A stretch of 16,853 nucleotides of DNA from an uncultured Clostridia bacterium (lineage in GTDB: Bacteria > Bacillota > Clostridia > TANB77 > CAG-508), in assembly GCA_949077355.1 (NCBI GenBank), contig CARUQW010000033.1, forward strand, positions 1-16,853, written 5' to 3'. Position numbers and translations under genes: made by a program. The first letter of the stretch is position 1. Every line of letters begins with the position of its first letter. Below the pieces are notes generated by a model that saw only the letters and a program-made list of their open reading frames with translations, had not been told where the DNA came from and searched no databases. Shown here piece by piece: positions 7,063 to 12,308 of the stretch.

Positions 7063-7108
7063 AGATATCTTCTATATCTATATTACCACTTTTTTTCATT
7101 TGGTTGCA
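7063..7108 (-). promoter_or_regulatory. ECF-type promoter of sigma cassette 2
   Basis: On the minus strand TGCAACC (7108-7102), 14 bp, GGTAATATAG (7087-7078), then AGATATCTT (7071-7063). The blocks and the 14-bp gap match the promoter at 3185-3228, while the bases between them have diverged, which points to selection on the motif. Confidence 0.7.
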
Positions 7109-7148
7109 TTTTTTATACAGAAAATAATATTACATAAATCTTGTTCAA

Positions 7149-8057
7149 CTAACAATAATATCTTCTTTCTCTATCAATATATTGTTCCAAATCTACCACA
7201 CAATAATTAGCATCAGGTAGTTTTTTTCGTAATCTCGTTTCCAGTTCTGAATTACAAATAATATAAGCTCTTTTACTAGAACTCTCCCTTATAAAATATT
7301 TAAGTCTCGTAATCTTTTCAGTATCTAAAAAATAAAAGGTATTAATAAATTTATCTTTATTGTTTGCATATTCACAAAAACTATATTCAGATAAATAAAC
7401 TCCTTTATAACATTTATCTACAACTTCTTTCCATCTTATACTATGTAAATATTTTAGTTTTTCTCTGTTAATCTCATTATCTTCAATGACTAATATTCGA
7501 TTTAATCCAAAAGCAAAATCATTCAAATTGATTCTATTTATATCATCTATTAAAATAATAATATTTTTATATTTAATTTCTTTTTGTATATCATAAATTA
7601 CAGATTCGATATATTTACTATCATGCTCTTTAAGAATTCGATAAGAAAGGTATTCAAATCCGTTTATATTAAATATTCCTATAAATCTTCTACCTGTTGT
7701 TGTAAATATTCTTTTATCTTTTATTGCAAATGATGGTATAAAATCGACTGTTTTACAATTATGATAAAAAGCAGCTATATTACTTAATTTTAATAATCTT
7801 TCTCTATATTCTTGATTTTTATTTAATTTATTATATTCAAGATTTAATAATTGAGCATATTGAATTCCTGATTTACCTAACACTAATACCCACTTAATTT
7901 TCCTTAAGAAGTTTTTATCTATCAAAGTTTTAATTCTATTTCTATAATACCTACTACTATTAAAAAAATACTTTGCATCACTTACATTTAAGTATTGATA
8001 TTTTGCAATAAACTTTATCAATGAAATCTCATTCTCATTTGTTGGAAAATAACTCAT
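7149..8057 (-). CDS. Winged-helix protein, replication-relaxation-like
   Basis: This 302-residue protein starts with a winged helix-turn-helix (about 1-70: LIKFIAKYQYLNVSDAKYFF, RNRIKTLIDKNFLRKI). A region follows (KDKRIFTTTGRRFIGIFNI...LSYRILKEHDSKYIESVIYD) that resembles replication-relaxation proteins of plasmids and integrative elements. These are thought to help prepare DNA for replication or transfer. The C-terminal half is only weakly recognisable. ATG 8057 follows GGAGG with a 7-nt gap. It lies 216 bp downstream of another HTH replication-type gene in the same direction. The interval holds stable hairpins and a possible leader peptide. Family assignment is moderate; the exact role is unknown. 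Confidence 0.6.
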   Translation of the reverse strand: MSYFPTNENEISLIKFIAKYQYLNVSDAKYFFNSSRYYRNRIKTLIDKNFLRKIKWVLVLGKSGIQYAQLLNLEYNKLNKNQEYRERLLKLSNIAAFYHNCKTVDFIPSFAIKDKRIFTTTGRRFIGIFNINGFEYLSYRILKEHDSKYIESVIYDIQKEIKYKNIIILIDDINRINLNDFAFGLNRILVIEDNEINREKLKYLHSIRWKEVVDKCYKGVYLSEYSFCEYANNKDKFINTFYFLDTEKITRLKYFIRESSSKRAYIICNSELETRLRKKLPDANYCVVDLEQYIDRERRYYC

Positions 8058-8071
8058 AATACCACCTCCAA

Positions 8072-8143
8072 TACCAACTAATAATTTATCAATAAATTGT
8101 CCGTTGGTAAGATAGTCGATAGCTACGCCATCGCCTACTTACC
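8072..8143 (-). promoter_or_regulatory. Leader with mutually exclusive hairpins upstream of the 7149-8057 gene
   Basis: In the minus-strand RNA, GGTAAG (8143-8138) pairs with CTTACC (8111-8106) in a hairpin extended by CGAT/ATCG. The sequence TACCAAC (8109-8103), which overlaps CTTACC by four bases, can instead pair with GTTGGTA (8078-8072) just before the ribosome binding site. An AATTTAT/ATAAATT pair (8083-8098) lies inside that second structure. The stretch is richer in G and C than its surroundings. It could be an attenuator, or an origin structure. Confidence 0.5.
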
Positions 8144-8196
8144 TCCACTACAAAAACTATATCATTAACCTCATAAAATGCTTGGAATATGTGCAT
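8089..8196 (-). CDS. Possible 35-residue leader peptide
   Basis: ATG 8196 opens a frame ending at TGA 8091-8089. The C-terminal half is arginine-rich (VEVSRRWRSYRLSYQR) and uses AGG, CGA, CGT and CGG codons that are rare in such AT-rich DNA. It overlaps the switchable hairpins. No good ribosome binding site is visible before the ATG, so translation is doubtful. An alternative is a two-codon frame (ATG GCG TAG) inside the same stretch, which does follow a GGAGG. It could also be non-coding structure only. Confidence 0.3.
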   Translation of the reverse strand: MHIFQAFYEVNDIVFVVEVSRRWRSYRLSYQRTIY

Positions 8197-8273
8197 TTTC
8201 TTGTAATGTGAAATATGCCAAAATTCTTTCTTAAAAAAAGTCAATTTTGCTATACTTTTTGTTACTATAAAAC

Positions 8274-8975
8274 TTACATTTTTTTGCAGTTTGTACTACC
8301 ATTTATGATAGATTTTTTATAATAATTTAATAAGTTATTTGGATTATTACTCAATGCTAAAAAATATAAATTTACTAGATTTTCTCTATTTACATTTTGA
8401 AGTATGAATTGAAAATTGTTATTATACAAATCATACAATACATATATAATATTTTTTATCATATCAATTTTATCTTCTTTCATATATTGAAGCATATAAG
8501 ATGTATAATTAAAATCTAATCTCTCAATTATTGCGAAAAATTTCTTTGGAATTTCATTACTATTATTTATAATTAAATAAAATAAATCATCTATATTATA
8601 TTTTATATTATTATCTTTAACATTTTTGTTAATACCCTCTTTACATTTTGGTATATAGGGGTATTGATTTTTTTGATAATAGGGTATATCTACAATATAA
8701 ATATTTCTTGATACTATTTCTTTATTTTCATTTCTTATAACTTCTGTTTTTATATATCCAAGTTCTTGTAAATGTGAAATCCATCTGCTAACTGAGACGG
8801 CTGTTACATGATATAAATCTGCAAAGTATTTATTTTGAGCATAGCAATAACCATTTTTATTGGCTAGTGCTGTAATTTCTCCATATAATAATTTTTCGGC
8901 ATATTTTAAATTAGTGTCATACCTAACTGTTGCAGGTATTATTGCATAATAATTGGGTTGTTCTTTTTTACTCAT
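8274..8975 (-). CDS. HTH replication-initiator-like protein of mobile elements
   Basis: This 233-residue protein has an N-terminal HTH_36-type winged helix (about 8-85: YAIIPATVRYDTNLKYAEKL, ANKNGYCYAQNKYFADLYHV, VSRWISHLQELGYIKTEV). Domains of this kind are common in replication proteins of phages, plasmids and integrative elements. The C-terminal half is asparagine- and tyrosine-rich, with no domain I recognise. I chose ATG 8975 because GGAGGTG lies 7 nt before it; an ATG at 8990 overlaps that site. The motif AGGGCAAATTT stands 34 bp upstream, as it does before int and xis, so it likely belongs to the same element. Initiation of element replication is inferred. Confidence 0.7.
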   Translation of the reverse strand: MSKKEQPNYYAIIPATVRYDTNLKYAEKLLYGEITALANKNGYCYAQNKYFADLYHVTAVSVSRWISHLQELGYIKTEVIRNENKEIVSRNIYIVDIPYYQKNQYPYIPKCKEGINKNVKDNNIKYNIDDLFYLIINNSNEIPKKFFAIIERLDFNYTSYMLQYMKEDKIDMIKNIIYVLYDLYNNNFQFILQNVNRENLVNLYFLALSNNPNNLLNYYKKSIINGSTNCKKM

Positions 8976-9008
8976 ATTATGCACCTCCATATCTTTAAAT
9001 TTTGCTGA

Positions 9009-9019
9009 AGGGCAAATTT
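9009..9019 (-). repeat. AGGGCAAATTT motif, copy upstream of the HTH replication gene
   Basis: Third exact copy of the motif found before int (412-422) and xis (690-700). The shared core with the xis copy extends to 13 bp (AAATTTGCCCTTC on the minus strand). Confidence 0.6.
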
Positions 9020-9045
9020 ATAAAGTATGAAAGTGTTTATAAATG

Positions 9046-9079
9046 AAAAAAGAGACTTTACTTTTATAGTAAAATCTCT
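9046..9079 (-). terminator. Terminator downstream of the initiator tRNA
   Basis: On the minus strand AGAGATTTTAC and GTAAAGTCTCT pair with one mismatch around a 7-nt loop and are followed by a run of six T. It lies 53 bp after the tRNA 3' end. Confidence 0.75.
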
Positions 9080-9095
9080 GTATTAAAAATTACGT

Positions 9096-9115
9096 TTAAA
9101 GGGACATCCCTTTAA
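9096..9115. repeat. Palindrome TTAAAGGGA-CA-TCCCTTTAA beside the tRNA
   Basis: A perfect 9-bp inverted repeat contains one minus-strand copy of TGTCCCTTTA, a motif that also occurs twice in tandem at 9235-9255. There is no T run at the right place for a terminator, so a protein-binding site, such as an integrase arm site, is more likely. Confidence 0.5.
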
Positions 9116-9131
9116 GTAAAAACTTCCGAAT

Positions 9132-9207
9132 TGGTTGCGGAGGGTAGACTCGAACTACCGACCTTTGGGTTATGAGCCCAACGAGCTGCCAACTGCTCCA
9201 CTCCGCG
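9132..9207 (-). tRNA. Initiator tRNA-fMet (CAU), complete, CCA encoded
   Basis: The 76-nt sequence folds as a cloverleaf. The acceptor stem is CGCGGAG/CTCCGCA with an unpaired C1:A72, the D stem is GAGC/GCTC, the anticodon stem is TTGGG/CCCAA with loop CTCATAA, and the T stem is GGTAG/CTACC. The C1:A72 mismatch and the three G:C pairs next to the anticodon loop are hallmarks of bacterial initiator tRNA. No consensus promoter is directly upstream; a weak candidate is TTAAAG-N17-TATTTA. A 40-bp 5' portion is repeated at 9397-9436 with two mismatches. The stems here are internally consistent, so it is not a hybrid of two genes, and it may have been brought in by the element. Confidence 0.95.
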
Positions 9208-9234
9208 ATGTTTAATTAAATATTGTGCTTTTTT

Positions 9235-9255
9235 TGTCCCTTTAATGTCCCTTTA
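9235..9255 (+). repeat. Tandem TGTCCCTTTA motifs
   Basis: Two copies (9235-9244 and 9246-9255) repeat with an 11-bp period, about one helical turn. With the inverted copy at 9096-9106 they flank the complete tRNA. They fit arm-type integrase or excisionase binding sites, although this is inferred. Confidence 0.5.
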
Positions 9256-9396
9256 TAATTTGATTTTTAATAAATTTTATTAAGTTTTAATAAGCTTAAA
9301 AGTTTTATTAAAGGTTAGAGCAAAATATATAATTTTCAATGTTTTTAAGTCTTATCAACGGTTTTGAGCTTTAGCTATTCTTCGGTGCTACTCTGT

Positions 9397-9436
9397 TTAT
9401 GAGCCCGACGAGCTGCCAACTGCTCCACCCCGCGAT
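9397..9436 (-). pseudogene. Truncated initiator tRNA 5' half, probable right attachment junction
   Basis: 38 of 40 positions match the complete tRNA (9170-9209), from the base just before the 5' end through the anticodon loop CTCATAA; similarity then stops abruptly. The acceptor arm CGCGGGG and the anticodon arm TCGGG fit the usual clostridial initiator tRNA. It keeps a perfect promoter with normal spacing, so it is most likely the original host gene, cut at the anticodon loop. The anticodon loop is a known crossover point for tyrosine integrases. The missing 3' half should lie beyond the left window edge. Confidence 0.75.
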
Positions 9437-9451
9437 ATATGAACGAATTTA

Positions 9452-9480
9452 ATTATACAACTTTAAAATGAATCTGTCAA
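9452..9480 (-). promoter_or_regulatory. Consensus promoter of the original initiator tRNA locus
   Basis: TTGACA (9480-9475), 17 bp, TATAAT (9457-9452) is a perfect SigA promoter; the expected start is about 11 nt before the tRNA 5' end at 9434. It now faces the truncated copy and, 227 bp farther on, the complete tRNA. Confidence 0.88.
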
Positions 9481-9585
9481 CACATTTTAAAAAATTCAAT
9501 AAAAAATCTTACTATCTCTTTTTTTATAAAAATAACAATTAAGCTTAAACATAAGTCTAAATATTTATATTTTTTTCGACACTAA

Positions 9586-9614
9586 TTGACAAAAAGCAAC
9601 TTTTTTTATATAGT
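9586..9614 (+). promoter_or_regulatory. Promoter of the 9662-10021 gene
   Basis: TTGACA (9586-9591), 17 bp, TATAGT (9609-9614). The gene starts 47 bp later behind GGAGGTGG. It is divergent from the tRNA promoter 105 bp to its left. Confidence 0.8.
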
Positions 9615-9661
9615 AAAAATGATAAAAGTAGTAGTTAAAACCATTTTGGAGGTGGTGCATT

Positions 9662-10021
9662 ATGAGGACAGCTTTTCAAGTATACCTACCTGAAGATTTA
9701 GGCATAATAGATAATGTATTAACTCATATACAAATTGGTAATAAAAAAAGAGAAGTAGCAACAATTTGGCATACAGGTCGGTATATTTCTATGAATGGAA
9801 CTGAGTGGAGTAAAATATTCTGCGATGACGATAATCATCAAATTACAGAATATCAAACTTTAAAATCCAGCTCATTTGCATTTCCCATTGAAATATGGGA
9901 CTTAATAGAAGGTTCTTTCTATTTAACTTTTACTGCTTGGAAAGACGAGAATTTGACCTTCTATCACACAGGAAAATACTTTTTCAGAAAAAGTGACAAA
10001 TTGATTGTCTCTTGTCAATAG
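9662..10021 (+). CDS. Protein of unknown function
   Basis: I do not recognise this 119-residue protein. It has a good promoter, a GGAGGTGG ribosome binding site 6 nt before ATG 9662 and a strong terminator directly after its stop, so it is a real single-gene unit. There is no signal peptide or membrane segment. The sequence is rich in aromatic residues (13 Phe, several Trp and Tyr) and looks mostly beta-stranded: FQVYLPEDLGIIDN at the start, IWHTGRYISMNGTEW in the middle, SFYLTFTAWKDENLTFYHTG near the end. Two similar-looking 'HTGRY' and 'HTGKY' turns (about residues 39 and 106) may mark an internal repeat. It is the first gene on the host side of the tRNA junction. Confidence 0.75.
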   Translation: MRTAFQVYLPEDLGIIDNVLTHIQIGNKKREVATIWHTGRYISMNGTEWSKIFCDDDNHQITEYQTLKSSSFAFPIEIWDLIEGSFYLTFTAWKDENLTFYHTGKYFFRKSDKLIVSCQ

Positions 10022-10023
10022 CT

Positions 10024-10056
10024 AAAAAGGCGTTCATTAATTTAGAACGCCTTTTT
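10024..10056. terminator. Strong bidirectional terminator
   Basis: AAAAAGGCGTTC (10024-10035) and GAACGCCTTTTT (10045-10056) form a perfect 12-bp stem around a 9-nt loop, with A and T runs on both sides. It serves the 9662 gene on the plus strand and the iron-sulfur operon on the minus strand. Confidence 0.93.
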
Positions 10057-10057
10057 C

Positions 10058-10987
10058 CTATCTCAAAAATCCATTAATAATTTCCTCTTCTGCCTCTTTT
10101 TCTGAAAGTCCCAATGTCATCAATTTAATTAATTGTTCTCCTGCTATTTTTCCAATTGCTGCTTCATGAATCAAATTAGCCTCAACATCATTAGCTGTAA
10201 TCTCTGGAGTCGCTGTGACCTTTGCTTGTTCTTTAATAATTGCATCACATTCACTATGTGCAAAGCATCTGTTGTTTCCATAGATTTTGGATACAAAAAG
10301 TTGCTCTGAAGAATCTGTTGCCACTGACCTTGATGTCACATGTGTACTTGCATTTTCTCCATTTAATTGTACGTCAAAGGTAGTTTTAGCAAATTGTTTT
10401 CCATGTGTCATAATCTTTTCTGATACAACAAAATTAGTATTGGCTGCTAATTCTCCTTTTGTTTCTCTTATGGTAGAGTCTACTCCTTTTATTTGACTGC
10501 TCTCCATTTCTAGGCTGCTTCCTGCTTTTAAATATACTTCTGTCACTGGATTCAAAATTCTCTTTCCATCGCCTTTTCCTTCTCCATAATGTTTCTCAAC
10601 ATATTTGACTTTCGCCCCTTCCTCTAAAAAGAAACGATGAATTCCATCATGCTGTGAATCTTTGTGATGGTCATTATGAATACCGCATCCTGCTACTATA
10701 ATCACATTAGCATTTTTACCAATATAAAAATCATTATAAACCACATCATTTAATCCACTTTCTGTTATGATAACCGGAATATGAATAAATTCAAATTTTG
10801 TATTTTCTTTCACATAAATATCAATTCCCGCTTTATCCTTTTTGGTTATAATATTAACATTTTCAGTAACTTTTCTTTCAATTCCTTGCCCATTTTTTCT
10901 AATATTATAGGCTCCTTTTTCCATATTTTCTAAATTAGAAACTTCATTTAAAAGTTCTCTATCTACTTGATTTATCTTATTTTCCAT
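10058..10987 (-). CDS. SufB/SufD-family scaffold of a minimal two-gene SUF system
   Basis: This 309-residue protein has the C-terminal beta-helix core of SufB/SufD. It includes CFAHSECDAI (Cys241, Cys247), ATPEITANDVEANLIHEAAIGKI with His274, and the closing LSEKEAEEEIINGFL. At about two-thirds the length of classical SufB, it matches the single scaffold of two-component SUF-like systems (SufC plus one SufB-like protein). It would assemble Fe-S clusters in the cytoplasm with the SufC ATPase encoded 24 bp upstream. A HNDHHKDSQHDGIH stretch (104-117) is rich in possible metal ligands. ATG 10987 follows GGAGGAAGAG. No SufS, SufU or SufD is nearby, so sulfur would have to come from another source. 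Confidence 0.88.
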   Translation of the reverse strand: MENKINQVDRELLNEVSNLENMEKGAYNIRKNGQGIERKVTENVNIITKKDKAGIDIYVKENTKFEFIHIPVIITESGLNDVVYNDFYIGKNANVIIVAGCGIHNDHHKDSQHDGIHRFFLEEGAKVKYVEKHYGEGKGDGKRILNPVTEVYLKAGSSLEMESSQIKGVDSTIRETKGELAANTNFVVSEKIMTHGKQFAKTTFDVQLNGENASTHVTSRSVATDSSEQLFVSKIYGNNRCFAHSECDAIIKEQAKVTATPEITANDVEANLIHEAAIGKIAGEQLIKLMTLGLSEKEAEEEIINGFLR

Positions 10988-11011
10988 CTCTTCCTCCTCT
11001 TTTCAGGAATT

Positions 11012-11731
11012 CTAGGGACGTCCCTCTATCCCTCTATAACATTCTGTTTTGGCAAATGTTTTCTTTAAAATTTCTTTGCTTTCTCCTATTTCTTGTATTT
11101 TTCCACCTTTCATTAGAATGACTTCATCTGCGATGTTTAGAATTCTTTCTTGGTGTGAAATGATTAGGGTTGTTCCTTTGATTAGCTCTCCCATTTTTTC
11201 AAATACATCAATTAGATTGCTAAAACTCCATAAGTCTATTCCTGCTTCTGGTTCGTCAAATATGGTTAATTTAGCTCCTCTTAATGCTACGGTTGCAATT
11301 TCAATTCTTTTTAACTCTCCTCCTGATAATGAGTTATTTACCTCTCGATCCACATATTCTTTTGCACATAGTCCTACTTTTGATAAGACTTCACAAGCTT
11401 CTATTTTAGTCATTTTTTCTTTTCTTGCTGCTATTTTTAGTAAGTCATAGACTGTTATTCCTTTGAATTTTACAGGTTGCTGGAAGGCAAAACTAATACC
11501 TAAGTTTGCTCTTTCGTCAATGCTTAACTTTGTTATATCTTTACCATCTAAAATAACTTTTCCAGAGTCTGGTTTTTCGATTCCCATGATAATTTTGACT
11601 AAAGTTGATTTTCCAGATCCGTTTGGTCCTGTGATAGCAACAAATTTTCCTATTTCTAATTCTAAATTGATATTGTCTAATATTTTTTTATTATCTCTTT
11701 CAAAGCATATATTTTTTAGTTCTAGTAACAC
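11012..11731 (-). CDS. sufC: SufC-type ABC ATPase
   Basis: This 239-residue ABC ATPase has Walker A GPNGSGKST (35-43), Q-loop FQQP (about 83-86), signature LSGGE (135-139), Walker B LTIFDE (155-160) and H-loop His193. The D-loop region reads EAGIDLWSF, close to the SufC pattern. SufC powers Fe-S cluster assembly on the SufB-type scaffold. It starts with GTG 11731, 7 nt after GGAGG. That ribosome binding site lies within the last codons of the upstream regulator gene, whose stop is two bases before the GTG, so the genes are tightly coupled. The next gene is the SufB-like scaffold. Confidence 0.9.
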   Translation of the reverse strand: MLLELKNICFERDNKKILDNINLELEIGKFVAITGPNGSGKSTLVKIIMGIEKPDSGKVILDGKDITKLSIDERANLGISFAFQQPVKFKGITVYDLLKIAARKEKMTKIEACEVLSKVGLCAKEYVDREVNNSLSGGELKRIEIATVALRGAKLTIFDEPEAGIDLWSFSNLIDVFEKMGELIKGTTLIISHQERILNIADEVILMKGGKIQEIGESKEILKKTFAKTECYRGIEGRP

Positions 11732-11733
11732 TT

Positions 11734-12201
11734 TTATTCCTCCATTTTCATTTTATTTTTTGCCGCTCTTTGTATGCAATTTCTGCATTTTTCATTATTT
11801 TTATCATAAGCACATTCTAGGTCTCCTAAATTCATAATTTGTGTTATGTATTGGTTTAACTTTTTGGCTGTTTGTTCTGATATAGCATGTTTCATAGCAA
11901 TTGCTTCTTCTTCCGCTTGTTGCTTATCTATATTTAAAATTTCTACTAGAAACATTTTTAAAATGTCTTGCTTTTTTATTACTTCAATAGCATACGCTTC
12001 TCCTTCTTTCGTTAGCGTAATATTGCCATATGCTTTATAATTAATGAGTCCTATGTCTTTTAACACATTAATCGCTTTGTTAACACTTGGTTTCGTAATT
12101 TCTAGTCGTAATGCGATGTCTGTTACTCTGACTTTTTTATTGTTTTTTTCTAATAGATAGATGGTTTTTAAATATTCTTCTTGCGAGCTAGTTAATTTCA
12201 T
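11734..12201 (-). CDS. DtxR/MntR-fold regulator with altered metal site and C-terminal cysteines
   Basis: This 155-residue protein has the winged-helix domain of the DtxR/MntR family (1-70: SSQEEYLKTIYLLEKNNKKV, VTDIALRLEITKPSVNKAIN, LTKEGEAYA) and a dimer region (75-120). Compared from memory with MntR, the metal ligands appear replaced: D8 by Glu9, E11 by Lys12, H77 by Gln78, E99 by Ile101 and E102 by Lys104; only His105 remains. Three cysteines stand near the end (C130, C139, C142, a C-x8-C-x2-C pattern). It is the first gene of the operon with SufC and the SufB-like scaffold, so an Fe-S or iron sensor role is likely. ATG 12201 follows GGAG. A dyad over its start site suggests autoregulation. 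Confidence 0.8.
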   Translation of the reverse strand: MKLTSSQEEYLKTIYLLEKNNKKVRVTDIALRLEITKPSVNKAINVLKDIGLINYKAYGNITLTKEGEAYAIEVIKKQDILKMFLVEILNIDKQQAEEEAIAMKHAISEQTAKKLNQYITQIMNLGDLECAYDKNNEKCRNCIQRAAKNKMKMEE

Positions 12202-12214
12202 AGTTTTCTCCTTT

Positions 12215-12260
12215 TGTTAGACTTCGCTAACATTTTAATATAGAAATGTTATTTTGTCAA
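12215..12260 (-). promoter_or_regulatory. Promoter and operator of the iron-sulfur operon
   Basis: TTGACA (12260-12255), 17 bp, TAAAAT (12237-12232). Immediately downstream, TGTTAG (12215-12220) and CTAACA (12227-12232) form a perfect inverted repeat with a 6-bp centre, covering the transcription start. Its TTAG-N6-CTAA core resembles DtxR-family boxes. Confidence 0.8.
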
Positions 12261-12262
12261 GT

Positions 12263-12296
12263 AAAAAATACACTTACAAAATGAAGTGTATTTTTT
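12263..12296. terminator. Terminator of the SPFH operon
   Basis: AAAAAATACACTT (12263-12275) and AAGTGTATTTTTT (12284-12296) form a perfect 13-bp stem with an 8-nt loop. It lies 12 bp after the SPFH stop on the minus strand. Confidence 0.9.
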
Positions 12297-12308
12297 ATAA
12301 TTTTACTT

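Noticed and set aside
9096..9115. Palindrome as a rho-independent terminator of the tRNA
   Set aside because: The 2-nt loop and lack of a T run argue against it; the hairpin at 9046-9079 is a much better terminator.
11049..11837. Two plus-strand frames opposite sufC
   Set aside because: They are antisense to a textbook ABC ATPase with all motifs, and are hydrophobic shadow sequence.
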